A stretch of DNA of 64,000 nucleotides, from NCBI RefSeq assembly GCF_003590795.1, contig NZ_QYUL01000001.1, forward strand, positions 1,877,001-1,941,000, in the 5' to 3' direction. A program made the position numbers and the translations under genes. The notes beneath the pieces are model-generated. The model saw only the letters and a program-made list of their open reading frames with translations, did not search any database and had not been told where the DNA came from. The DNA comes from Azospirillum cavernae. Lineage in GTDB: Bacteria; Pseudomonadota; Alphaproteobacteria; Azospirillales; Azospirillaceae. Below are positions 1 through 8,934 of this stretch, piece by piece; position 1 is the first letter of the stretch; each line of letters opens with the position of its first letter.

Positions 1-828
1 GCGCAGGCGACGACCGAATTCCAGCCAAAGGCGGACGCAGCGCTGGTCCGGCGCCAGGGCGCCGAGATCGCCCAGCACCAGGACCGCCGCGCCGGGCGGC
101 GGCGGACGATAGTCGGCGTCGATGTCCAGACCGGCCTGACGGATCGGGGCGCGGGCGCCGTCAAACCAGCGCGCCTGGTCGAAACGGTCCCGTGGATACA
201 GGGTGGCGAGCCAGGCGCAAACCTGATCCTGATCGCGCCAAAAGGGCGTCAACCGGCGGCTGCGGTCGTCGATCACCTGAATGGCCGGTCCCCAGCGGCG
301 CCGTTTCCGCCGTGGCGGCCGCTTCAGCTCCTGCGCTTTCGCGATGGCGAGGATCGCCGCGTCGATGTCCAGATCCCCGCCATCGCCCCATTCCGCGACA
401 TGGCCGCGCAGGCGGGGCAGCAGACGGCGCCACGGCTCCAGCGACGGCCAGGACGGCGGCGCGGTCGGGCGGCCGCTCCACGCCACCGGCGCGCGCCGCG
501 CCGACGCCCCGGCGGGCATGGCGGGCGTGGCGGGCGTGGCTGCGTCCTCGCTCGGCTCCTCGCCCGCCGTCTCGTCCAGAAACCATCGCGCGATCGGTTG
601 CCAGAAGGAATCCTCCGGCTCCTCCGACGGCGCGGACGGCGCGGGCGGCGCCGGATCAAGGGGGGGCGGCGGCTCGGCAGGGGGGCGCTGGTCCAGCCGC
701 ATGTCCTGGCGATCGTTTGGCGCGGGCGTCGGCTGGTAGCCCAGCAACCGGGCGGCGGCCTCCAACCCCGCCGGGCCGCCGACGGCCAAGGCCCGGACCA
801 GATCGGCGCGTCCACAGGCGGCGGACAT
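1..828 (-). CDS. vWA-like/SAV_2336-type protein of a MoxR conflict system, N-terminal part
   Basis: This reading frame starts at the ATG at 828, four bases after the MoxR stop, and stays open to the left edge for 276 codons, so the C-terminus is missing. It matches the N-terminal third of the protein at 10207-13674. Both have a short helical start (GRADLVRALAVGGPAGLEAA), a Pro-rich linker, an RRRWGPAIQVIDDRSRRLTPF block and a degenerate vWA-like strand (AAVLVLGDLGAL). The paralogue suggests that one or more FGE domains follow beyond the edge. In MoxR-vWA systems such a protein is the ATPase partner. Family naming is from memory; the paralogy is directly visible. Confidence 0.75.
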   Translation of the reverse strand, partial: MSAACGRADLVRALAVGGPAGLEAAARLLGYQPTPAPNDRQDMRLDQRPPAEPPPPLDPAPPAPSAPSEEPEDSFWQPIARWFLDETAGEEPSEDAATPATPAMPAGASARRAPVAWSGRPTAPPSWPSLEPWRRLLPRLRGHVAEWGDGGDLDIDAAILAIAKAQELKRPPRRKRRRWGPAIQVIDDRSRRLTPFWRDQDQVCAWLATLYPRDRFDQARWFDGARAPIRQAGLDIDADYRPPPPGAAVLVLGDLGALAPDQRCVRLWLEFGRRLR

Positions 829-831
829 CGG

Positions 832-1794
832 TCAGACGGCTCCCACATGCTTTTTCAGGACATAACCGGCGATGCGGTCCATGACCGCCTCCTGCCGCTC
901 CGGGTCGTCCCGCGCCAGTTCCAGCACGGCGCGGATCAGATCGAGATATTCCGCCTGCCCCGGCAACGGCGACCAATGGTTGGCGACGGCGCGCGCGCGA
1001 TCGGCGGCCAACTGCTCGGCGGCCTTGAGCAGCAGGCCGTCCGCCGCCGCCGGGAAATGCGCCCGGCCCCGTTCGACCAGATGGGCGATCAAGGCCGCCG
1101 TCTCCGTCGGCAACTCAAGGCACAGCACCAGGCAGCGGCGCAGGAAGGCGTCGGGAAGCGCGCGTTCCTCGTTGCTGGTGATGATGACCAGGGGCGCCAC
1201 GCCGGACACCGTCACCGGCGCGTCAAGCCCGGGCGGGGCGAAGACGCTGGACCCCAAGGCTTCGAGCAGGCCGTTGGGAAATTCCGGCTCCGCCTTGTCG
1301 ATCTCGTCGATCAGCACCACGCAGCCGTTCGCCGGATCGTCGCCGTTCTGGCGATGCGGCGGCGGCGTTCCACTGCCCGCCGCCCTTGCCATCGCGTCGT
1401 CCCAGTTGAACGCCCACCACAAGGGGCCGGGACGAAGATGGTTGGCGATCGCCAGACGATTGCGAACCGTCTGGACGTCTTCCCGCAGGGCGCCGGCCAG
1501 TTGGGCTTCGGCCAGACGTTCGACGGCGTCGAGCCGCCACAGCAGATCGCGCGCTTCGCTTCGGGCGTCGACCACATGCTGGACATAGACGCGGCCCAAT
1601 TCCTTGGCGGCGGCGCGGGCGAGCTGGCTCTTGCCGATCCCCGGCTCCCCCCGCACCAGCAAAGGCCGCCGGGCCGCCATCGCGGCGTTGATCGCGTCGA
1701 TGCTGGGCTGGTCGAACACATGCACCTGTTCGGGCAGGCCGGGCGGCGTGGTCAGGGAAACGGCGTGTTTTGGCGCGATGGTCAGGAATTTCAT
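832..1794 (-). CDS. MoxR-family AAA+ ATPase (module 1)
   Basis: A 320-residue MoxR ATPase, the usual length for the family. Walker A is GEPGIGKS near residue 50, and Walker B with its Asp-Glu is CVVLIDEIDK near residue 160, followed by the typical NGLLEALG segment. A sensor-type TSNEERALPDAFLRRC stretch follows. The ATG lies inside the TGA of the protease gene upstream (ATGA overlap) and the vWA-like gene starts four bases after its stop, so the three are translationally coupled. MoxR proteins act as ATP-dependent remodellers with vWA partners. It is a clear paralogue of the MoxR at 13687-14670, including the shared GPLWWAF motif. A role as the NTP-dependent switch between effector and sensor is inferred. 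Confidence 0.9.
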   Translation of the reverse strand: MKFLTIAPKHAVSLTTPPGLPEQVHVFDQPSIDAINAAMAARRPLLVRGEPGIGKSQLARAAAKELGRVYVQHVVDARSEARDLLWRLDAVERLAEAQLAGALREDVQTVRNRLAIANHLRPGPLWWAFNWDDAMARAAGSGTPPPHRQNGDDPANGCVVLIDEIDKAEPEFPNGLLEALGSSVFAPPGLDAPVTVSGVAPLVIITSNEERALPDAFLRRCLVLCLELPTETAALIAHLVERGRAHFPAAADGLLLKAAEQLAADRARAVANHWSPLPGQAEYLDLIRAVLELARDDPERQEAVMDRIAGYVLKKHVGAV

Positions 1795-3221
1795 GGCGTC
1801 CCCCCGGCTTCGATGGACATAAAATAAAGGATGCCATCGGAAATCGCTGTTTGTACTGCAAAATGATCGGGATCGGCGCTCAATCGAATCAGACGAAGGT
1901 GGTCATATCGATTGGAAATCACTTTCATCAAATTTCGAGCGAATTCATCGTCGCCAATTTCATTTGATCTGATGCAGTAATAATGGGAACTCTTTAGTCT
2001 CGCTCTTCTGGCCAACACCGCATTGATGGATTTTCTTATTGTTTCCTCATCCCGCCCCGTTGTGTTGGAAATTTTCAGCATTGCGATCAGATCTTTCTCG
2101 AACGCAGCGATGAATTCTCCGCCAATGTCTTCAAACCCGGCTGGCGGAGGCGTGGGAATGGAATTTCCCCCGATTGCTTCCTCGCCCAACAAAATGAATT
2201 TGGGATCCCGTTCTTCGAAGCTGGCTATGGCGATTTCAGCGCTTGTCCGTGTTGCGATCGCCGTCGGATCGCCGTCGATCATCCGACCAAATTGTTGCGT
2301 CAGGAGGCTGACGACCGATGGCTCTATGAGCAGCGGGATGGTTCGGAACACGATTCCGCACATTGCCTTGGGATCGACGGTCGAATTCCACTTCCGCGCG
2401 TTTCTCAGATTGACGCAAACAAGCTGGAGCAGATCCAGGAAATCGACCAAACTTTTATCAAAAAACCGGCCCGCCAGTTCCGTGGCGGTGGCGTCAATCC
2501 TCTCGACGGCGAGAATGGCCTGATGAATCTTTGGATGAAGGCTGAGCGCTTCGGCATTTTCCTTGTGGACGGCAGCGCGGCGGGCATCGTCCTCAGGCCA
2601 TAAAATCGCGCCTCGAAACCCCGGAGCATCAAAAAACTTCCGGGCGGAAACTGCCAGAAGTCGGCTTTGGTCAAAATTTATCGGGCATTGCACGACAACG
2701 CCGATAATACTCCCTTGAACAAAAACCGGACATCCGGAAATTCCTTTCCATCCATCCGGCAGAGTCGTCGCATCATCAACACCAACATCAAAATTTCCAG
2801 TCGTTTCATTCAGGGGATAGCACCCACCCTTGAGGCCAACAGACTTTGTATATATTTTATCGTCTTTTTTCTCAGACACGCATTTTGCAAAGCCTGCGCT
2901 GTGCCATCTCGCATCGACTTTGTGGGGGATGTTTGAAACAGGGGCGTATGTCTTCTGAAACCCATCAGGAAAGTCGCAGATCAGGACCGCGACATCCATC
3001 CCCTCGTCGTCCCACGCGACGGTCGCCTGCCGCCACGTTCGCGCCGCGTCATCCGCGTGGTTCTTCCATCTGACTTTAATCGTTGAATCCGTTCCCGGAC
3101 AAAGGACATGACGGGCTGTCAGGATGCGCCCCGGTCCAACCGGATAGCCGGTTCCAGTTTTCAGGCTTGAATCATACGTGTTGGCCTGAGCGAAGATCTC
3201 GACCAGGAGCGTCACGTCCAT
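1791..3221 (-). CDS. trypsin-like serine protease effector with conflict-system C-terminal domain
   Basis: Start chosen at 3221 because GGAG lies nine bases upstream; 476 residues. Residues 1-200 are a trypsin-like fold with a readable triad: His38 (LTARHV), Asp76 (MDVAVL) and Ser162 (GISGCP). There is no signal peptide, so it is probably cytoplasmic. Residues about 210-476 form a second domain that also ends the phosphoesterase at 14667-16661. AEIAIASFEERDPKF at 328-342 pairs with AEIVMAGIDVRKPKF there, and an Asp/Glu-Glu-Phe motif follows about 80 residues later in both. This domain is probably the VMAP-C-type adaptor of MoxR ternary systems, though that name needs a profile search. The gene follows Trypco2 and overlaps moxR by ATGA. 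Codon use looks less GC-rich than its neighbours, hinting at transfer. Confidence 0.85.
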   Translation of the reverse strand: MDVTLLVEIFAQANTYDSSLKTGTGYPVGPGRILTARHVLCPGTDSTIKVRWKNHADDAARTWRQATVAWDDEGMDVAVLICDFPDGFQKTYAPVSNIPHKVDARWHSAGFAKCVSEKKDDKIYTKSVGLKGGCYPLNETTGNFDVGVDDATTLPDGWKGISGCPVFVQGSIIGVVVQCPINFDQSRLLAVSARKFFDAPGFRGAILWPEDDARRAAVHKENAEALSLHPKIHQAILAVERIDATATELAGRFFDKSLVDFLDLLQLVCVNLRNARKWNSTVDPKAMCGIVFRTIPLLIEPSVVSLLTQQFGRMIDGDPTAIATRTSAEIAIASFEERDPKFILLGEEAIGGNSIPTPPPAGFEDIGGEFIAAFEKDLIAMLKISNTTGRDEETIRKSINAVLARRARLKSSHYYCIRSNEIGDDEFARNLMKVISNRYDHLRLIRLSADPDHFAVQTAISDGILYFMSIEAGGTP

Positions 3222-3240
3222 CGGCGCGTCTCCACCACGC

Positions 3241-3549
3241 TTATTCCGGGCAACGGTCAACGTCGTTGCTGACGAAGGTGTCGGACAGCGCGCCCGCGCG
3301 GTCCGCGACCTTCAGCGACAGTTTCACCCGATGGGTTGTCGTTCCTCCCACTTTCCCCCCCAGCTTGCCGCCAAGGCCGAGAACCTGGAAGCTGAGATCG
3401 CCGTTGCTGCCAACCTCGCAAGCCACCGCAAGCTCAAGGTCGATGGCTTCAACCTTGAAGCGGAGATCTTCCCCATCCCCCTGCGTGATCGCTTCGGCGA
3501 GTTCGGCCCGCAGGGATTTGATCGCATGAGCCAAACCGATTTTCGCCAT
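3241..3549 (-). CDS. Trypco2-domain protein (trypsin co-occurring domain 2)
   Basis: A 102-residue single-domain protein. An N-terminal helix (AHAIKSLRAELAEAI) is followed by strands LRFKVEAIDLELAVACEV and LSFQVLGLGGKLG and a closing THRVKLSLKV strand. This is the layout of the Trypco2 family, small proteins typically encoded next to trypsin-like proteases of bacterial conflict systems. It is the first gene of a four-gene minus-strand operon and ends 20 bases before the protease start. It likely helps regulate or recruit the protease, but no enzymatic residue is visible. The family assignment rests on pattern and context. Confidence 0.8.
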   Translation of the reverse strand: MAKIGLAHAIKSLRAELAEAITQGDGEDLRFKVEAIDLELAVACEVGSNGDLSFQVLGLGGKLGGKVGGTTTHRVKLSLKVADRAGALSDTFVSNDVDRCPE

Positions 3550-4099
3550 GGTGCATTGCCCGCCATAAAAATCCGAAAGCGGTAATCATCTATCATGATT
3601 CTCGGGATTTTTACAGGTTGACACTCCCTTAAGTAGATTTTTTTATGGAAACATTCTGCAAAAGGCTCGCGTATTATTGGAATACCGCCTTGGATGCGGC
3701 GCCGCAAACGGAATCAACATTTTTTAAGGCCACGCCAAGGATGGGTTGCGCCCCGTCCGTAAAGTGCGGACTTGGTATTGCGGACACCGGTCGTAGCGCC
3801 ACAATCCGCACCCTTCTGCGACATCAAGGCCGTTGGCGCTCAGCCAGCGGCCTTTGTCGTTTCCAGGCCATGGGCAGACCGTTTTTGGCACAGTTTGGGC
3901 GGATTGCCTTCGTGCGCGCCCCCCCCCCCAGCCGCCGGGTGTTCCGTGTCCTTCTGCGGCAAGTCCGCGAACCTGTCTCTGATAATTCTTGAGATCGTGC
4001 GACCGGCCCGCGCCGCGCTATACTCGATGGAGTTACCGGGCGGTCATTCCTCTTATAAGAGTTGGAATGCCCATAAACGACGGCACGGAGGCTTGCGCG
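3550..4099. other. 550-bp divergent intergenic region between Trypco2 and CHAT genes
   Basis: No credible gene is visible. The region must carry promoters for the minus-strand protease operon and the plus-strand CHAT gene. It contains an AT-rich stretch around 3590-3680 and one copy of a dispersed palindromic repeat (3801-3925). Confidence 0.6.
3801..3925. repeat. dispersed palindromic repeat, copy A
   Basis: The core hairpin has arms AAGGCCGTTGGC and GCCAGCGGCCTT around a 5-base loop, preceded by ACAATCCGCACCCTTC and followed by a conserved GTTTCCAGG-CATGG-AGACCGTTTTTG tail. Related copies occur at 8750, 16790 and 32085. Confidence 0.75.
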
Positions 4100-7000
4100 A
4101 TGCGGGACGCTACTCTTGATGATGCTCTGGCCGAACTGCTCGCCGCCGATGGGCTGGCCGCCAAACAGTCGATCCTGGCGCGCCATGCCCAATTGCTGGT
4201 GACGGCGGCGGCCGACGCGCGGTTGTCCGACCGGGAACAAGACGGCTCTGTAGCGGCGGACGGACCGGAGATTCATCGGGCCTTGATCGCACAGTGCCGG
4301 GAACAGGGGGTTGACGCGGGGGTTGGCGCCTTCGCCCTGCTTCTGGTCAATCTTTGGCTCGACCAGCCGACGTTGGAGGCGAAGGCGGCCCTGCTGGCCG
4401 TCTGGTCGGACCCGTTGCTGTCCGGCCCGGTGCAGGACGCGCTCGTCTCGGCGGCGGAAAGCGCGGACGATCCCGATCAGGCTGCCGGGCTGCACTGGCA
4501 TGTCCGGCTGGCGGAGCACTGCCGCGACCAGGGGCTGGCGGCGGGGCTGGCGGCACACCGCACCCTGGACGGCGACCAACCCGGCGAGTCCGCCGCCAAT
4601 GCCACCGCGCCGATCGATCCGGCGTCCCTGCTCGCCGAGTTGGAGACGCTTGCAGCGGAGAATCGCCCCGAAGGCTGGTCGCGGATGACGATGATCCTGG
4701 AGACGCTGCTGGCGCATCTCCCCCGTTCCGGATCGTCCGAACTGGACGAAGTCCGCGCGGCGCTGGGCTCCCAACTGGCCGCCATCTTGTCGGAAAGGAT
4801 GCAAGCCGGGCTGTTTGCGACGGCATCGGCGGCATCCGCAGCCCAACGGCGCGCCCACGCCCTCTACGACGAGGCCCTGGCGATCCTGCGTCGGCACGAG
4901 CGCTGGGTCGAGGTGGCGGCCACGGCGCAGAACCAAGCCATCCTGCTGCGAAGCCAGTTCAAGGCCGGGGACGAGGCGGCGGCGGGGCGCGCCCACGCCC
5001 TCTACGACGAGGCCCTGGCGATCCGGCGCCGGGACGAGCGCTGGGTCGAGGTGGCGGCCACGGCGCAGAACCAGGCCAACCTGCTGGCCAGCCAGTTCGA
5101 GGCCGGGGACGCGGCGGCGGCGGGGCGCGCCCACGCCCTCTACGACGAGGCCCTGGCGATCCAGCGCCGGGACAAGCGCTGGGTCGAGGTGGCGACCACG
5201 GCGCAGAACCAGGCCAATCTGCTGCAAAGGCAGTTCGATGCCGGGGACGCGGCGGCGGCGGGGCGCGCCCACGCCCTCTACGACGAGGCCCTGGCGATCC
5301 TGCGCCGGCACGAGCGCTGGGTCGAGGTGGCGACCACGGCGCAGAACCAGGCCAGCCTGCTGACCAGTCAGTTCGAAGCCGGGGACGCGGCGGCGACGGG
5401 GCGCGCCCACGCCCTCTACGACGAGGCCCTGGCGATCCGGCGCCGGCACAAGCGCTGGGTCGAGGTGGCGACCACGGCGCAGAACCAGGCCAGCCTGCTG
5501 CGAAGCCAGTTCGAGGCCGGGGACGCGGCGGCGGCGGGGCACGCCCACGCCCTCTACGGCGAGGCCCTGGCGATCCTGCGTCGGCACGAGCGCTGGGTCG
5601 AGGTGGCGGGCACGGCGCAGAACCAGGCCAACCTGCTGACCAGCCAGTTCGAGGCCGGGGACGCGGCGGCGGCGGGGCGCGCCCACGCCCTCTTCGACGA
5701 GGCCCTGGCATGGTTGCCCTTCGACGCCGTGCCGATCCGGAACCTGACGGCGCGCCGCAATCGGCTTCGCCTGCTCGAGGCCGAGCGAGATCATCGTCGG
5801 GTGGTCGATCTGGCATCGGTGCTGCTCGCCGACGTGCGCCTCCGGCTTCCCGGCATCGCGGCGCCGCGCAACCGGCGGCGTCTGCTCCAGGAAATCGACG
5901 GTCTCGGCCAACGGGCGGCCAATTCGGCCCTGGCGCTGGGGGAGATCGAGCAAGGGCTGGCTTTGATGGAAGCGGGGCGCACGGTCGAGTTGGGACACCG
6001 GCTGCGCGACGCCGAAGCACTCCTGACCGCTGATCAGCGAGCGCTTCTCGACGACGCTCGCGCCGACCTGGACGCGGTCGGCGCGGTCTTTGCGCAGAGC
6101 CTGCACGCCCTGGGCGAGCCACGCGGGCCGAGCGGGGCCGACCCGCATCGCGCGGTCACACAGGCCGAGGCGCTGTTGAACGAGCGGGCCGCCGCCTTCG
6201 CCGCCCTGCGCACCCGGTTGGGCCTCAATCTCGATCAGCCCCCGCCCGACGCCGTGGCTCTGCGCGCGGCGCTCGGTCCCAACACCGTGCTGGCGGCGCC
6301 GTGGTTTGCTGAGACGGGCGGCGGCCTGCTGCTTCTGGCGCCGGGGCGCGACGGCTGGCAGCGTGTGGACCGGCCGGACATGACGCGCGATGCCCTTCAG
6401 ACGCTGTTGGAGGCGTGGTTCGCCCGGTATCATCACTTCCACCAGAGTGATGCGGGTGCCGCCGGTGTCGCGACGTCGGCGGTCGATGAGGGGCGCCAGG
6501 CCCTGTGGCGGCTGCTGATGGGGCCGCTGCACCAGGCCATGGCCGCGCTGGGTCTGCTGCCGGCCAGGGGAGCGGCCATGGCGACGGAGATCGTGTTGTG
6601 CCCGCCGCCCGCCCTGTCGGTGCTGCCGCTGGCGGCGGCGACCGACCCGGAGACGGGGCGGGCCTTCCTCGACGACTACGCCCTGCGTGTGGCGCCCAGC
6701 CTGCAAGCCTGCCTGACCGCCGCCGAGCGCGCGGCGCGGCCAAGCCCGCGCACGCTGGTCGCAGTGACCAACCCGCAGGATGATCTCGGCGTCCACGCCA
6801 ATCCGGCCCTGGCCTTCTTCGAGGACGCCGCCCGCATCGATCTGACCGGCTATCACGGCGACCCGCAGCGTGCCGCCGCCACGGCGGACAGGCTGCGGGC
6901 CACCGTCTCGGCCCGCCGGCCCGGATGCTTCAGCTTTTACGGCCATGGCGGCTGGGACCCGGCCGATCCCGACAACAGCGCCCTCTATCTCGCCGCCCCG

Positions 7001-7477
7001 CTCGACGTGGACGGCGCCATCCCGCAGGAGGACACGAACCGGGGGGACCGGCGAACCATCGGCGAGCCGTTCGGCGCCGCCGCGTTGCAGGGGCTGGACC
7101 TCGGCGCCTGCCGGATCGCGGTGCTGGCCGGCTGTGAAACCGGCATGATCGACTTGGCGAGGAACCCGGACGAACATCTCGGTCTGCCGGCGGCGCTGCT
7201 GCAAGCCGGCGCGGCGGCGGTTCTGGCGACGCTGTGGCCGGTCGAGCCCGAATCGACCTACGCCGTCGTCACCCAAACGCTGCGGGCCGTGCTTAACGAC
7301 GAATCAAGCCCGGCCCAGGCGCTGCGGCGGGCGCAGATGCGTCTGCGCGACGATCCCGGCGCCGTCGATCCGACCGGCGCCCACCTCGGCCCGAAACCGG
7401 TCCGGTCGGACAGCGGCAACAATCCCTGCCCTCGGCCCTCCCCGCTCTGGGCCGCCTTCACCCTGGTCGGCGCCTGA
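4100..7477 (+). CDS. TPR-repeat CHAT-domain caspase-like protease
   Basis: Start at 4100 chosen for the GGAGG nine bases upstream; 1125 residues. An alpha-helical N-terminus (to about residue 245) leads into six full 46-residue TPR-like repeats plus a partial seventh (about residues 251-540), then a long helical region. The C-terminus is a CHAT protease with the His949 (FYGHGGW) and Cys1012 (AGCETG) dyad, and the expected LGLPAALLQAGAAAVLATLWPV segment after the cysteine. CHAT proteases act in bacterial conflict systems and are activated by partner proteins. The gene is divergent from the protease-MoxR operon and is followed 41 bp later by a DUF4384-like gene. No membrane segment or signal peptide is seen. 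The near-identical DNA repeats suggest recent copy-number change. The target is unknown. Confidence 0.9.
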   Translation: MRDATLDDALAELLAADGLAAKQSILARHAQLLVTAAADARLSDREQDGSVAADGPEIHRALIAQCREQGVDAGVGAFALLLVNLWLDQPTLEAKAALLAVWSDPLLSGPVQDALVSAAESADDPDQAAGLHWHVRLAEHCRDQGLAAGLAAHRTLDGDQPGESAANATAPIDPASLLAELETLAAENRPEGWSRMTMILETLLAHLPRSGSSELDEVRAALGSQLAAILSERMQAGLFATASAASAAQRRAHALYDEALAILRRHERWVEVAATAQNQAILLRSQFKAGDEAAAGRAHALYDEALAIRRRDERWVEVAATAQNQANLLASQFEAGDAAAAGRAHALYDEALAIQRRDKRWVEVATTAQNQANLLQRQFDAGDAAAAGRAHALYDEALAILRRHERWVEVATTAQNQASLLTSQFEAGDAAATGRAHALYDEALAIRRRHKRWVEVATTAQNQASLLRSQFEAGDAAAAGHAHALYGEALAILRRHERWVEVAGTAQNQANLLTSQFEAGDAAAAGRAHALFDEALAWLPFDAVPIRNLTARRNRLRLLEAERDHRRVVDLASVLLADVRLRLPGIAAPRNRRRLLQEIDGLGQRAANSALALGEIEQGLALMEAGRTVELGHRLRDAEALLTADQRALLDDARADLDAVGAVFAQSLHALGEPRGPSGADPHRAVTQAEALLNERAAAFAALRTRLGLNLDQPPPDAVALRAALGPNTVLAAPWFAETGGGLLLLAPGRDGWQRVDRPDMTRDALQTLLEAWFARYHHFHQSDAGAAGVATSAVDEGRQALWRLLMGPLHQAMAALGLLPARGAAMATEIVLCPPPALSVLPLAAATDPETGRAFLDDYALRVAPSLQACLTAAERAARPSPRTLVAVTNPQDDLGVHANPALAFFEDAARIDLTGYHGDPQRAAATADRLRATVSARRPGCFSFYGHGGWDPADPDNSALYLAAPLDVDGAIPQEDTNRGDRRTIGEPFGAAALQGLDLGACRIAVLAGCETGMIDLARNPDEHLGLPAALLQAGAAAVLATLWPVEPESTYAVVTQTLRAVLNDESSPAQALRRAQMRLRDDPGAVDPTGAHLGPKPVRSDSGNNPCPRPSPLWAAFTLVGA
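4851..5740 (+). repeat. tandem 138-bp coding repeats (TPR units of the CHAT protein)
   Basis: Repeat units begin at 4851, 4989, 5127, 5265, 5403, 5541 and 5679, exactly 138 bp apart, each encoding 46 residues beginning AHALYDEALAI and ending near AGDAAAAGR. Variation is concentrated at a few codons after AI and before RW, and in the Ser/Gln/Phe positions. The seventh unit is truncated. Confidence 0.9.
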
Positions 7478-7518
7478 ACGGCGCCCCGATTCCGCACACC
7501 CCACCCATGGAGCACCCC

Positions 7519-8430
7519 ATGTCGGATCGACGCGGCAGCGGCCGCCCCCCTCTTGATCGCATTCCCGGCTCCCTGATGCCGGTCTACAAGCTGTTGCAGG
7601 AGCTGATGCCCCACATCCAGGCCAGCCGCAGCCAGAGCGATCTGGCCTTCGCCCTCGGCAAACGGCTGAACAAGCCCACTCTCAGCGTCCCCAACATGCT
7701 GCGCGAGCTGAGCGGGACCGCCGAACAGCCGGACAGCATCCACCCGAAATACCTCCGCGCCTTCAAGGAGCTTTACGAGCTGGAGGCGCAGGGCATCACC
7801 GACGATGTCCTGCTCCATCCCGACGCCACGGCGCGCGAGGCGATCATCCGCGCCCTGATGGGGCAGCGCTGCTTCGACTGGCTGTGGGCGCAACGAACGG
7901 ACGAACCGCGCCTGGCCTTCGCGGATCCCCCCGCCAAGGCTCCCGCCGCGCGGCTCGGCCCCAACGGAAACCGTTTCCAGCGTCTCCCCCTGACGGTTGC
8001 CGACAATGTTCCAGCGGGCGCCGAGTTCCGCTTCGCCATCGACATGCCCTGGCCGGGTTACGCCACGATCCTGAGCCAGGATCCGACGGAACAGAAGGTC
8101 GAGTTGATGATGGCGCCGGGGCGAAGCACCATCCAGCGGCCGACCTTCAGCCTCGACGCCTTTGCCGGCGTTCCCGACGGCCCGCTGCCCCAGGGCCGGA
8201 GCGTTCTTCCCGGACGCCTGACCATGGATCCGCCCCTGGGTCTGACCCGAACGATCTTGTTGGCCGCGCGACAGCCCTTCGCCTGTCCCTGGACCCGGCA
8301 GCCCCCCAGCGAACTGACCCCGGAACAACTGGCGGCCTTCATGCGCAGCCTGATCCATACGCCCATCATCGTGTCCTGCCTGGAATACCACGTCGTCGAC
8401 TCCTCGGCCCAAGCGCCGGATGAGTATTGA
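7519..8430 (+). CDS. CHAT-associated protein with DUF4384-like domain
   Basis: About 303 residues from the ATG at 7519, which has GGAG eight bases upstream; an in-frame ATG at 7507 is also possible. The N-terminal half is helical with conserved-looking LPVYKLLQELMPHIQ-type and tryptophan-containing segments. From about residue 170, a beta-rich segment (FRFAIDMPWPGYATILSQDP followed by KVELMMAP) resembles DUF4384, a domain often encoded with caspase/CHAT proteases. It follows the CHAT gene by 41 bp on the same strand and is probably its operon partner, perhaps a sensor or substrate. The DUF4384 call is by pattern only and no catalytic residues are evident. Confidence 0.6.
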   Translation: MSDRRGSGRPPLDRIPGSLMPVYKLLQELMPHIQASRSQSDLAFALGKRLNKPTLSVPNMLRELSGTAEQPDSIHPKYLRAFKELYELEAQGITDDVLLHPDATAREAIIRALMGQRCFDWLWAQRTDEPRLAFADPPAKAPAARLGPNGNRFQRLPLTVADNVPAGAEFRFAIDMPWPGYATILSQDPTEQKVELMMAPGRSTIQRPTFSLDAFAGVPDGPLPQGRSVLPGRLTMDPPLGLTRTILLAARQPFACPWTRQPPSELTPEQLAAFMRSLIHTPIIVSCLEYHVVDSSAQAPDEY

Positions 8431-8546
8431 TGCTTGAGAATAATTGACAGTTCGGTTCTATTATTTTCTCCAAAACAACAATCGCGTATTCGCGTATCGG
8501 GTTGAGATCTACACTCCATTCAAACCATTTCCCAATGGAGGATGTC

Positions 8547-8729
8547 ATGATCTCAATTCTTCTTTCCATCCTGTCTTCCCCGATCCTTCTTTTGTATTGG
8601 GCGCAGGCAGGAACCTATCTCGCGGTGGCGCGGATCGCCTGGCAGGCCGGGCATGTGAGCATGGCCGCTCTCCACGCCATCAGCGCGCTGCTCTACGCGC
8701 TGTTTGGCATCGTGGACGCGACAAAATAG
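8547..8729 (+). CDS. small hydrophobic protein, two predicted membrane segments
   Basis: A 60-residue protein from the ATG at 8547, with GGAGG starting ten bases upstream. Residues 1-25 (MISILLSILSSPILLLYW) and about 38-57 (MAALHAISALLYALFGIV) are hydrophobic, giving two short membrane helices separated by a charged loop. No family is recognised. It ends the CHAT/DUF4384 plus-strand group. A membrane-acting peptide in the same system is possible but inferred only from position. Confidence 0.45.
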   Translation: MISILLSILSSPILLLYWAQAGTYLAVARIAWQAGHVSMAALHAISALLYALFGIVDATK

Positions 8730-8749
8730 TGCCCGCGATCACTGACGAC

Positions 8750-8930
8750 ACAATCCGCACCCTTCCGCGACAGCGAGGCCGTCGGCAGTCAACCGGCGGC
8801 CTTCGCCGTTTCCAGGGCATGGATCGACCGTTTTTGGCACTGTCTCGGCGAACCCATGTTGCTCTTTACGCCCTCATGTCTCGGGCAGAAGACGCTGTGT
8901 CGTGGAGAGCCCCAGGAACACCGATTTCCG
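8750..8930. repeat. dispersed palindromic repeat, copy B
   Basis: It shares ACAATCCGCACCCTTC with copy A, then the GAGGCCGTCGG/CCGGCGGCCTT hairpin, then the GTTTCCAGGGCATGG tail. It continues with a CGAACCCATGTTGC and CCCTCATGTCTCGGGCA extension found only in copy C. It lies downstream of the FGE gene at 9059-9946. Confidence 0.75.
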
Positions 8931-8934
8931 CGCG

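Noticed and set aside
400-1827. Long plus-strand reading frame over the MoxR gene
   Set aside because: It lies antisense to well-supported minus-strand genes with Walker motifs; its translation is Arg/Gly-rich and matches no fold.
4851-5740. CRISPR-like or minisatellite array
   Set aside because: The 138-bp period is a multiple of three, stays in frame and encodes TPR-like units inside a CHAT protein; there are no spacers.
3824-7276. 1150-residue minus-strand reading frame opposite the CHAT gene
   Set aside because: It is a GC-rich antisense shadow with repeated Arg/Pro/Gly segments mirroring the TPR repeats; the plus strand has a ribosome-binding site and a His/Cys dyad.
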